Made by a program: the position numbers and the translations under genes. A DNA stretch of 40,387 nucleotides from SKPH01 sp051748565 (GTDB lineage Bacteria; Bacillota; Dethiobacteria; DTU022), in contig JBNJHN010000013.1 of the NCBI GenBank assembly GCA_051748565.1, positions 1-40,387 of the forward strand, read 5' to 3'. Position 1 is the stretch's first letter. The number at the start of each line of letters is the position of its first letter. This document shows positions 26,284-33,332 of this stretch, in pieces. The notes beneath the pieces are model-generated. The model was not told where the DNA came from and searched no databases. It saw only the letters and a list, made by a program, of their open reading frames with translations.

Positions 26284-26386
26284 TGTTCCTGACGATAAGG
26301 GCAAACCTGCTGAAAGGCGGGGGCGCAAAGCTAAGGGTCTAAAGCTCTTTTCAGAGCCAGGACAGCCTGGCTGCCGAAACGGGATT
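26284..26386 (+). promoter_or_regulatory. c-di-GMP-I riboswitch aptamer, first of a tandem pair
   Basis: The GEMM-I hallmark GGGCAAACC is followed by a stem closed by a GAAA tetraloop, GGCGCAAAGCTAAGGGTCTAA, the second arm, and GACAGCCTGGCTGCCGAAACGGG. Outer P1 pairs CCTG with CGGG. The G directly before CAAACC, equivalent to Vc2 G20, and the stacking A in GCAAAGC are kept, which predicts c-di-GMP rather than 3',3'-cGAMP specificity. No T-run terminator follows it before the second aptamer. Confidence 0.88.
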
Positions 26387-26458
26387 TTGTTTTAGCTAAG
26401 AATTAAAAATGCCGGATTCAAGCTTGCCAAGGTTCTGCTCAACCTGCAGGCTAATATA

Positions 26459-26566
26459 ACAAACCTGACCGACAAAGGCAAACCTGTCGAAAGACAGGGA
26501 CGCAAAGCTAAAGGGTCTAAGGTTCTGAAAAGAGCTAAGACAGCCTGGCCTCCGAAACGGGTTTTA
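26459..26566 (+). promoter_or_regulatory. c-di-GMP-I riboswitch aptamer, second of a tandem pair
   Basis: The same elements recur: AGGCAAACC, a perfect CCTGTC-GAAA-GACAGG hairpin, GGACGCAAAGCTAAAGGGTCTAA, GACAGCCTGGCCTCCGAAACGGG, and a P1 of AAACCTG with CGGGTTT. Bases 26468-26477 in the aptamer are perfectly complementary to 26577-26586 just before the terminator hairpin, so an anti-aptamer helix can form as an alternative. The G20 and A47 equivalents are conserved. Confidence 0.9.
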
Positions 26567-26584
26567 TTTGTTTCAACTTTGTCG

Positions 26585-26610
26585 GTCCCTCTGAAGGAGG
26601 GACTATTTTT
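26585..26610 (+). terminator. Riboswitch expression platform: terminator hairpin that also holds the ribosome binding site
   Basis: GTCCCTCT (26585-26592) pairs with GGAGGGAC (26596-26603) around a GAA loop, followed by TATTTTT directly before the ATG at 26611. The 3' arm is the Shine-Dalgarno sequence GGAGGG, so the hairpin could block both elongation and initiation. Its 5' arm overlaps the end of the segment complementary to the aptamer, so aptamer folding and hairpin formation are linked. The direction of control (on or off) cannot be settled by eye. Confidence 0.75.
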
Positions 26611-27816
26611 ATGAAAAGGAAAGTTGATTGGGCGGTAAGCGTATTTATATGTCTGGCAGTATTGCTGGTCATGCTGGGAGTTGGCTATTATCAGCTTCAC
26701 GGTGAAAATGATACACCGCTCGCCGGCAGCATAGTGGAAGCTGCCCTGGGAGTGCAGGTAGAAAACTTAGAAGATGATGTTGAAGGAGAAATAAAAACTG
26801 ATTTTATGCAAAAAGAAAAGCCGATCGCGGGAGAAAATGAGTTTGCGGAAACTAATACTTTATTCTCGATGGAAAAGCAGGTTCAGCCGGCAGTAAGAGA
26901 ACAGTCAAAAACATCAACGCCAGTAGAAAGCAGCGGGCAGGCTGCTAACACTGCAGAAGAAAAACCTGCTGCGCCTGTTGCGGTACAGTCCAGTGTAAGC
27001 GAGCCATTTGTAAAAGAAGTGGAACAAAAAGAAGAAGAGAATAAATCTGAACAGCAGCCATTTGAAACAGAAACAGACCAACCAGCTGCTGTTCCTGTGC
27101 CTGTAGCAGAAACGAATGCATTGGAAATAAAAGTTGAAGAGGCTCCCCAAAAAGAGGCGATAGTTGCACCGGTCACTTATTCATGGGGATCTTCCGGCAG
27201 TTACACATTTCGAATGGAAGTCAAAGTGAAAAACAATGGAAGCGAAACATCGCGAAATGTGAGGGTTGCCCTGCCACTTCTTGAGAACAGGTCTCCTTAC
27301 CAGACGACATCATTAAAATCTGTTAATTACAGCATAGCATCGACATCCGGGCGAGTCAGCACTTTTAACCTCGGTGATATTCCGCCGGGGGAAACCAAAA
27401 CAATTGTTGCCGACTTTGATATTACTGTTCGGACTGTATCTATTAATTCGACTAATGAAACTGTGGAAAAAGCACGACAGGCCTATAGCCAGTATGCAGG
27501 TAGCGGGAACTGCCGCAACCTGGCCAGGGGTTTTATCAGCAAGTGCCGCGAAATGGGAATTGAAGCAAGAGAAGTAATCGGATTTGCCCGCCCGCAGAGA
27601 GGATCGATGACATCGGGTTCACTGCAGGGAACCCGTCACAGCTGGGCTGAGTTCTATGTCGATGGGCTTGGCTGGGTGCCTGTGGACCTGACATTTAAGT
27701 ATTTTGGTTCTTTACCGCACACATCACACATTGTGGAAAGTTATAGTGACCAGTCACTTAAAGTCAATTTTACTGGGGGCAGCTTAAGCGCAAGCTGGAG
27801 CAATTTAATACTTTAA
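26611..27816 (+). CDS. Membrane-anchored transglutaminase-like protein under tandem c-di-GMP control
   Basis: A 401-aa protein. Residues 7-25 form an N-terminal signal anchor. Residues about 45-185 are a low-complexity Glu/Ala/Pro/Val tether. Residues about 188-275 look like a beta-sandwich domain (FRMEVKVKNNGSETSRNVRV). A transglutaminase-like core follows, with Cys301 (GNCRNLA), His343 (TRHSWAEFYV) and Asp359 (PVDLTF) as the triad. It should act on the outer surface, cross-linking or cleaving peptides or wall protein. The tandem c-di-GMP aptamers and receiver-peptidase neighbours suggest a biofilm- or surface-related role; the substrate is unknown. Confidence 0.82.
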   Translation: MKRKVDWAVSVFICLAVLLVMLGVGYYQLHGENDTPLAGSIVEAALGVQVENLEDDVEGEIKTDFMQKEKPIAGENEFAETNTLFSMEKQVQPAVREQSKTSTPVESSGQAANTAEEKPAAPVAVQSSVSEPFVKEVEQKEEENKSEQQPFETETDQPAAVPVPVAETNALEIKVEEAPQKEAIVAPVTYSWGSSGSYTFRMEVKVKNNGSETSRNVRVALPLLENRSPYQTTSLKSVNYSIASTSGRVSTFNLGDIPPGETKTIVADFDITVRTVSINSTNETVEKARQAYSQYAGSGNCRNLARGFISKCREMGIEAREVIGFARPQRGSMTSGSLQGTRHSWAEFYVDGLGWVPVDLTFKYFGSLPHTSHIVESYSDQSLKVNFTGGSLSASWSNLIL

Positions 27817-27864
27817 ATGCATCCCTCCTTCAAATGGTTTTTGAGGTGCATTTAAGTTGGAAAA

Positions 27865-27889
27865 GACCCCGGTTTCCACTGCCGGGGTC
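27865..27889. terminator. Terminator hairpins after the transglutaminase gene
   Basis: GACCCCGG (27865-27872) pairs perfectly with CCGGGGTC (27882-27889). Just upstream, AAATGCA near 27814 and TGCATTT near 27847 form another stem-loop that begins at the stop codon. Neither has a strong T-run on the plus strand, but together they should separate this transcript from the next riboswitch unit. Confidence 0.6.
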
Positions 27890-27925
27890 AATTCCACCCC
27901 CCAAAACAGGAAATTTAAATAAGAG

Positions 27926-27954
27926 TTGACAAAAAATTTACATTAGTATAAACT
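27926..27954 (+). promoter_or_regulatory. Promoter of the third riboswitch unit
   Basis: TTGACA (27926-27931), 17-base spacer, TAAACT (27949-27954). The -35 and -10 hexamers are identical to those at 26203. Between it and the aptamer at 28059 lies about 100 bases of A-rich leader in which I see nothing else. Confidence 0.65.
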
Positions 27955-28058
27955 GTAAAAACAAAAATAAAAATATAAATTCACAACGTAATAAGAGCCT
28001 TGAACAGTAGGATTAAAGGTAGTATTTAATCAATGAGCAATATACAGTACAGAGAAGA

Positions 28059-28163
28059 ATGCCTGACCGATAATGGCAAACCTGTTGAAAAACAGGGACG
28101 CAAAGCTAGAGGGTCTAAAGCTCAGGAAAAGAGCAATGACAGCCTGGCCGGCCGAAACAGGTT
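28059..28163 (+). promoter_or_regulatory. c-di-GMP-I riboswitch aptamer before the peptidase-less receiver gene
   Basis: TGGCAAACC, a CCTGTT-GAAA-AACAGG hairpin, GGACGCAAAGCTAGAGGGTCTAAAGC, GACAGCCTGGCCGGCCGAAACAGG, and P1 pairing of CCTG with CAGG. The G20 equivalent is kept. No intrinsic terminator is visible between aptamer and gene; the AAGGAG ribosome binding site is only about 30 bases after P1, so translational control is the simpler guess. Confidence 0.88.
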
Positions 28164-28207
28164 ATTTCAATTATTGCCGGCTGAGCATTATAAAGGAGTG
28201 ATCTAAG

Positions 28208-29665
28208 TTGTATCTATTACTTGTTGACAACAACTTCATCTCTTCCCGGGAAATAAAAGCCATGCTGGATAAACATAATATAAACTGTGAAATAATTAAT
28301 TCTTCGTCCAGCGATTCTCTGCTGGATATCGCAGAAAAAATTGCTCCGGAAATAGTAATAATTGATTTCGATTTTTATATTGATGATTCTGCAGAAATCG
28401 TAAGAAGCCTGCGCCAGTACAGCAGCGAAGCCTATATCCTGGCTTTTATTGACCCGGATCACTACGAGAAACTGCATCTGGCCATTGAAATGGGTATTGA
28501 TGATTATATGGTTAAACCACTTCAGCGTGATGATGTAATGTTGCGGATCAAAATGGGGCTGCAGCGTAAAAGTATCCTTTCTGTGCAGCAGGTTGAAGAG
28601 AATAATGCCTATATTGAAAAAGATGCAATGCTCAGCGAGCTTGAGGAGGTTTTTTCCCGGGAAGCAAAATCAGATGAAGCGCCAGAAGAGCATTCTGAAA
28701 AGATGGAACTTGAGACCGATCAACCGGCTAACAACAATTTTGCAATTACCGATACTAATACTGAACAGACGCACGAGTCACAGGAATTTAAAGCAGAAGA
28801 AGATGATTTTGAAACTCTCAGCAGTCCGGCTTTATCCTTTCTTGAAGTTCAGGGTGCGGATGAAACAGCTGAAGAAGATTCAGACATCACAAGTGATGAA
28901 TATGATGACCTGGAAGAGCTTTTCGGAATAGAGCCTGAAAAATACTCTTATCAAACAAATCCAATCGATTTAGGGGCAGATTCAAAAATAGAAGGTGAAT
29001 CAAAGGAAGAAGATGAAGATAAACAGGAGAAGCTGTTTGCAGAACAAACTGCTGAAGAGCATGGAAGAATATCTGAATTATTTGAAGAAAAAACGGATGA
29101 GGATGACGAAATCCAACCTCTTGCTGATTTCTTTAGTGAATGGCCCGATTTGGAAGAACCTGAAGAATCTTTAGAGGAATTCTCAGCAGCAGAATTGGCG
29201 GTTTCTAGCCTGGATAAACCCGAAAAAGAATCCGGACAAGAAAAGGAACCTGAAGCTGAACCCGAGCCCGAATTGGAAAGAGAACTTGAGCACGAAATGG
29301 AGCCTGAACCGGAACCCGAACCGGAACTTGAGCTTGAATGGGAAAGAGAAGCTGAGGATGAACCGGAATTTGAGGCGGAAATAGAACCCGATCTTGAACT
29401 GGAAACGGTCCTGGAAAACGATCCTTATCTTTCTGAAGAAATCTCAGATGTAACTGACGATAAAGAGTTATTCGGTATGACGGGCGATCAAAGAAATACC
29501 GATAAGAAAACTTTTGAGGAAATATTTACTAGAAAGAATGGATTTGAAGCAAAAAAAAGCAAGTTTTCCCAAAATGAAAAGGCGGTAGTAAGCAAAGGCG
29601 GACAGAATAACAGTATTTTTCCAAAAAAAATATCGGGAATCACTCAGTTCAGACGCATCAAGTGA
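28208..29665 (+). CDS. Degenerate receiver domain with long acidic tail; third paralogue without peptidase domain
   Basis: A 485-aa protein. Residues 1-118 match the receiver of the 24779 and 30106 genes closely (MYLLLVDNNFISS start; Asp53 in IIDFD; Lys103 in MVKPL; Asp7-Asn8 in place of the acidic pair; no strand-4 Thr). The remainder is extremely acidic and low-complexity, with a Pro-Glu repeat tract at about residues 344-401. No membrane helix or peptidase is encoded before the stop. The same frame continues after the stop as hydrophobic coding-like sequence (see 29666-30040), so this may be a truncated gene. TTG start with AAGGAG; a c-di-GMP aptamer lies directly upstream. The short protein could act as a soluble regulator or competitor of its paralogues. 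Confidence 0.75.
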   Translation: MYLLLVDNNFISSREIKAMLDKHNINCEIINSSSSDSLLDIAEKIAPEIVIIDFDFYIDDSAEIVRSLRQYSSEAYILAFIDPDHYEKLHLAIEMGIDDYMVKPLQRDDVMLRIKMGLQRKSILSVQQVEENNAYIEKDAMLSELEEVFSREAKSDEAPEEHSEKMELETDQPANNNFAITDTNTEQTHESQEFKAEEDDFETLSSPALSFLEVQGADETAEEDSDITSDEYDDLEELFGIEPEKYSYQTNPIDLGADSKIEGESKEEDEDKQEKLFAEQTAEEHGRISELFEEKTDEDDEIQPLADFFSEWPDLEEPEESLEEFSAAELAVSSLDKPEKESGQEKEPEAEPEPELERELEHEMEPEPEPEPELELEWEREAEDEPEFEAEIEPDLELETVLENDPYLSEEISDVTDDKELFGMTGDQRNTDKKTFEEIFTRKNGFEAKKSKFSQNEKAVVSKGGQNNSIFPKKISGITQFRRIK

Positions 29666-30040
29666 AGTAAAAAAACCGGTCTTAATGCTGATACCAATCG
29701 TGCCGTTTCTTCTAAATAAGCTTCGGGCGAAAAGTTTGCGAAAGTTGCCGGGATTCTGAATATCTCTTTTTTTATCAAATTGATCGCCTTAGCCATTATC
29801 TTTATTCAGACCGGTGGTAACGGTGGTGGGTAGAAAGCTAAAGGATAATTTATCATTATCGGTGCAAAATTAACTGTTTTTCGCTTAAAAAGGTATTCCG
29901 GCACTTATTCAATCGGGGTACCTTTAATATTTGTAGGTTTACCCACAGCTATTTTTGGGGTTGTGTTAAGCAGGATATTATCAATGAGTAACTGGTTATA
30001 TGCAATCTTTTTTAAAATAATTGCTTTAACTTTGCTTTAA
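29666..30040 (+). pseudogene. Relict C-terminal membrane domain in frame with the preceding gene
   Basis: Reading on in the 28208 frame, after the TGA at 29663, gives coding-like protein broken by TAA 29717, TAG 29831 and TAA 29846, and closed by TAA 30038. It contains a hydrophobic helix (FFIKLIALAIIFIQTGG), a short IIIGAKL strand, and a second helix block with LIFVGLPTAIFGVVLSRIL. By eye these resemble the first helix, the strand before the Ser motif, and the C-terminal LIFVP helix of the 30106 peptidase, with the His/Asp part deleted. The frame conservation is seen directly; the peptidase origin is inference, since hydrophobic segments align easily. Confidence 0.5.
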
Positions 30041-30062
30041 GTGGAATTTTGTGAACATTTTC

Positions 30063-30071
30063 TGTTATAAT
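30063..30071 (+). promoter_or_regulatory. Extended -10 promoter of the third receiver-family gene
   Basis: TGTTATAAT, a consensus -10 (TATAAT at 30066-30071) with the TGn extension, lies about 35 bases before the 30106 start. No good -35 is visible, which extended -10 promoters tolerate. No riboswitch lies between it and the gene. Confidence 0.5.
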
Positions 30072-30105
30072 TGTCCTAAGTCTTGTGGTTCGGGAGGGGT
30101 AAATT

Positions 30106-32229
30106 ATGTATTTGTTTTTAGTCGACTATAATTTTATATCTTCGGAGCAGCTTCAAAAAATGATAGGGCAGATCCTGCCCGGGGCTGATATTGTAAACTG
30201 TTTTTCTACGGATACCCTTTTGAAAATTACTGAAAAACTGATGCCTGACATAATTATAATTGATTATGATCTCGTTAAAGAAGACCAGGCCGGTCTGATT
30301 GAAAACCTGCGCATAAAAAGCAAAGGAGCCCATATACTTGCCCTTATCGATCCGGACTACTATGAAAAACTTTACTCGGCCATTGAAATTGGTGCTGTAG
30401 ATGATTATATGGTCAAGCCTATCCGCAAGGAAGATTTTATGGCCCGGATATATATAGCCACCAGAAGAAAGGGCCTGGCTGTGGAAGATATTCCTAAGGC
30501 TGTTTCATACAGTGCTGATCAGGAAAGTATCAGCACAGGTTATGATCTTAAAGAAGATATGGAATCAGAGGAGATTTTTGACGAAGATGTATTTGCACGT
30601 CAGGTAGAATCTGCAATGGAAACAGAACCTCGTTCAGATCAAGAAAACCTCTTCGATGAAGATGATCTCTATGAAGAAGATGAAACCGGTATGGATGAAG
30701 TAGTCGATTACAGGAGCCCGTACGAAGAAGAAATTCATGAAGATTTAAGTCCGGAACCCGAGACTGAAAAGATCGGTTCGGAAGAGGAAAGCCGTGAATT
30801 TGACGAGGAAGGACTTATATTTGAGAAGGAAGAGCCGGTAACTGAAGCAAGCCTGGAGCCGCAGGAGGAACTGGATTTGTTCGAAAAAGGTTTTTCAGAG
30901 CCTGAGCAAAAACCAGGGGAAGAAGCAGAAGAGGTTGATCAGGATGAAGGCTTGGATTACTTTGCTTACGAAACCGGTTCAGAGAAAAAACCGGATCAAG
31001 AAAGCGCTGCGGAAGCGGAGATTCCGGCTTTAGACTTATTTGATCAGTCGCCCGCTGCCGGACCGGAAAGGGATGAATTCACCAGGCTTTTTAGCAGTGA
31101 ACCCGATGAAAGGAAACCTGTTTCGGAATCAGAAGGCCTGAACGAATTTGAAGATTTGACATCTGATGAAATTGAGGAAATCAAAGATGATGATCTTAAG
31201 CCGGAAGAAGATGTCAAACCGGCTCCAGAAAAAGGGCCTGCTCATGTTAAACCGGCCGCCGAGTTTCTTGGCAAAGATGTAGATACGCCCAGGAAACTTT
31301 CAGAAACAGTGACCGATTCCCAGCCGACGGAAGATAAATATTTTGACGAACTTTTTTCAACAAAACCTTCTTCTGCCGATTTGAGCAGTGATATCGAGCT
31401 TGAAACTGATGCCGGCGAAAAAGACACTGAAAGCAATTTACCCGAGCATGCGGAAGAAAAGCGCAGGGAGTTTATCAAACGGCGGTCAGATCTTCCGGGA
31501 GAATCAGCAGATGAATTCTTATACGGTGAAAGCGAAAACCAGGAAGAAGACGCTTTTGAAACACCTTTCGATGAATTTATTAAGAATGATCAAGATACAA
31601 CCGGAGTAACAAGTCGCTCAGAAAAGAAAAAATCAACCAAACGCGGGTTACGCAGATTTTTTTCCCTATTCGGGAACTTTGTTTTCGTTGTCCTGCTGCT
31701 GATGATGGCAACTCTTTCTTTTTTTCTCATTCAGAGCAGAGTTACCGGTGGTGTCCCCCAGGTTGCCGGTTACCAGATGTACATAGTGCTGAGCGGCAGT
31801 ATGGCTCCTGAATTTGATACCGGGAGTCTTGCTTTCGTGCGAGAAGTTGAACCTGAAGAGGTTACAGGGGGCGACATTATTACTTATCGCAGCCAGGCCG
31901 GTTCAGATTCGTTAACTACCCATCGTGTTATTCAGGTTCAGAGCAACGAAACCATCAGTTTTATCACCAGGGGCGATTCCAACAATTTCAATGACCCCAA
32001 CCCGGTGCCGGCAGAAAACGTTGTCGGTAGGGTAACCGGATCGGTGCCCTATGTGGGCTACCTTCTGAATTATGTTCAGACCCGTGAGGGCCTTATTTTA
32101 TTGATATTTGTACCGGGTGTATTGATTATCGTTTATGAATTAAGCAAAATAATTAGATACATGTCCCAGGGTGAAAAAGGTAAAGGCAAAAGCAAAGGGG
32201 AAAAGCATTCTGCCCTGGCGGAAGAATAA
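30106..32229 (+). CDS. Degenerate receiver domain with 430-aa acidic linker fused to an ER/SipW-type signal peptidase I
   Basis: A 707-aa protein, the longest of the three paralogues. The receiver (1-120) keeps Asp53-type IIDYD and MVKPI, has Asp7-Tyr8 in place of the acidic pair and no strand-4 Thr. A 430-residue linker dominated by Glu, Asp, Pro and Ser follows. A membrane helix at about 523-543 precedes the peptidase domain with Ser565 (LSGSM), His606 (THRVI) and Asp624 (TRGD); a second helix follows, then a Lys-rich tail. The catalytic part resembles the 24779 protein closely, the linker does not. GGGAGG precedes the ATG. A terminator follows. Confidence 0.82.
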   Translation: MYLFLVDYNFISSEQLQKMIGQILPGADIVNCFSTDTLLKITEKLMPDIIIIDYDLVKEDQAGLIENLRIKSKGAHILALIDPDYYEKLYSAIEIGAVDDYMVKPIRKEDFMARIYIATRRKGLAVEDIPKAVSYSADQESISTGYDLKEDMESEEIFDEDVFARQVESAMETEPRSDQENLFDEDDLYEEDETGMDEVVDYRSPYEEEIHEDLSPEPETEKIGSEEESREFDEEGLIFEKEEPVTEASLEPQEELDLFEKGFSEPEQKPGEEAEEVDQDEGLDYFAYETGSEKKPDQESAAEAEIPALDLFDQSPAAGPERDEFTRLFSSEPDERKPVSESEGLNEFEDLTSDEIEEIKDDDLKPEEDVKPAPEKGPAHVKPAAEFLGKDVDTPRKLSETVTDSQPTEDKYFDELFSTKPSSADLSSDIELETDAGEKDTESNLPEHAEEKRREFIKRRSDLPGESADEFLYGESENQEEDAFETPFDEFIKNDQDTTGVTSRSEKKKSTKRGLRRFFSLFGNFVFVVLLLMMATLSFFLIQSRVTGGVPQVAGYQMYIVLSGSMAPEFDTGSLAFVREVEPEEVTGGDIITYRSQAGSDSLTTHRVIQVQSNETISFITRGDSNNFNDPNPVPAENVVGRVTGSVPYVGYLLNYVQTREGLILLIFVPGVLIIVYELSKIIRYMSQGEKGKGKSKGEKHSALAEE

Positions 32230-32236
32230 CGCAACA

Positions 32237-32274
32237 AACCCCCGCCTGCGTAAGATTCATAACAGACGGGGGTT
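32237..32274. terminator. Bidirectional terminator between convergent genes
   Basis: AACCCCCG...CTG pairs with CAG...CGGGGGTT (about 32237-32248 and 32262-32273) with one mismatch, then TCATTTATT. It separates the receiver-peptidase gene from the convergent CoA operon. Confidence 0.8.
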
Positions 32275-32305
32275 CATTTATTCTGGTTACCTTATTTTAT
32301 GGCTT

Positions 32306-32782
32306 TTATAAAGGCTTAAAGTATTTTATATCCTCTATTCCACCCTGCCGGTCGGCTTTTGGCTTGAATTTAGCTTTAACCGCCATTCCTATCCGTAACT
32401 CTTCCACTGAACACTCACCGAGGCGATGAATCAGCAAACCGTCTACTATTTTTACAGCGGCGATCAGTGAAGGGTTTTCTTTTGGCCCACCGCTTTTGGT
32501 TTTATGAACAACAGTAAAGGAAAACAGTGTGCCCTCTGAACCCACATTGACCCATTTTTCCAACCTGGCAAAGCAGCGTTCGCAGTAAATACGGGCAGGA
32601 ACAAAAGTTATCCCACAATTAAGGCATGGGGTCCCATATATTTTTCCATTTTCCTTGATTTCCTCAAAAAACCGCTGCCCGGCCACACCGGCGGTGTACC
32701 TGTTTTTGACCGGGAAAAACTCTAAACCGGGATTCCAGTAGCGGTTATCAATGTTTCTCTGAATCCTTTCCAGTATAGTCAT
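32306..32782 (-). CDS. DUF35 zinc-ribbon/OB-fold protein, partner of a thiolase-fold enzyme
   Basis: A 158-aa protein with a rubredoxin-like zinc ribbon (CLNCGITFVPARIYCERC, about residues 57-74) followed by an OB-fold of beta strands (GTLFSFTVVHKT, VDGLLIHRLGEC). Such DUF35 proteins bind CoA esters and form obligate complexes with thiolase-fold subunits. The N-terminal extension of about 50 residues is typical. AAGGAGG lies 7 bases before the ATG. It is the last gene of the minus-strand operon, 12 bases after the other DUF35 gene. Confidence 0.85.
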   Translation of the reverse strand: MTILERIQRNIDNRYWNPGLEFFPVKNRYTAGVAGQRFFEEIKENGKIYGTPCLNCGITFVPARIYCERCFARLEKWVNVGSEGTLFSFTVVHKTKSGGPKENPSLIAAVKIVDGLLIHRLGECSVEELRIGMAVKAKFKPKADRQGGIEDIKYFKPL

Positions 32783-32794
32783 GACAAAGCCTCC

Positions 32795-33310
32795 TTAAAG
32801 CGGTTTGAAATACCTAATATCTGTAATTGCGCCGGTCCGTTCCGATTCCGGTTTCCAGACCGCTTTTACTTTCATACCGATCCTGATCTGATCCGGTTCG
32901 ATTTCGCCAAGCCTGTGCATTATACCCATACCTTCCGAAGCCCCGTCAATTTCAATTACTGCCGGCAGATGCGGACTTTCTCCCTTTTTGACCCGGCTTG
33001 CATCCCAGTTAACGTGGCAGATGGAAAAAGTGTTGATTACTCCGGTGTCCTTTACATAAACCCAGTCTCCGCTCGGTATGAAACAGAGTTCGCAGAACAT
33101 GCGCGGCGGCAGCATGATCCGATTACACTGCCGGCATTTTTTGGCGATAATTTTCCCATTCTTCAATTCTGCAAGATAGCGATTTATTGCCACTCCGGTA
33201 TCCCAGGCAAAGGCACAGTCCAGGCTGTCTTCGGTATAGAAAATCTTTCCCGAACGGGCATCTTCTTCTGAGAGACCTGTTCCACCGGATACTTTTATTT
33301 TCTCCTCCAT
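32795..33310 (-). CDS. DUF35 zinc-ribbon/OB-fold protein, second copy
   Basis: A 171-aa paralogue of the downstream gene. The zinc ribbon reads CRQCNRIMLPPRMFCELC, and the OB-fold contains TGVINTFSICHVNW and GMGIMHRLGEI. Both end with a similar basic strand and IRYFKPL or IKYFKPL. AAAGGAGG lies just before the ATG. Two DUF35 and two thiolase-fold genes in a row suggest two heteromeric enzymes, or one with four different chains. Confidence 0.85.
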   Translation of the reverse strand: MEEKIKVSGGTGLSEEDARSGKIFYTEDSLDCAFAWDTGVAINRYLAELKNGKIIAKKCRQCNRIMLPPRMFCELCFIPSGDWVYVKDTGVINTFSICHVNWDASRVKKGESPHLPAVIEIDGASEGMGIMHRLGEIEPDQIRIGMKVKAVWKPESERTGAITDIRYFKPL

Positions 33311-33332
33311 CTTTAAAAACCTCCTTTAAGTC

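Noticed and set aside
26883..27176. Long minus-strand open frames across the transglutaminase gene
   Set aside because: They mirror the low-complexity Glu/Ala/Pro region of the plus-strand gene and lack ribosome binding sites.
26284..28163. 3',3'-cGAMP (GEMM-Ib) specificity for the aptamers
   Set aside because: All four aptamers have G at the position equivalent to Vc2 G20, whereas the cGAMP-selective group typically has A there.
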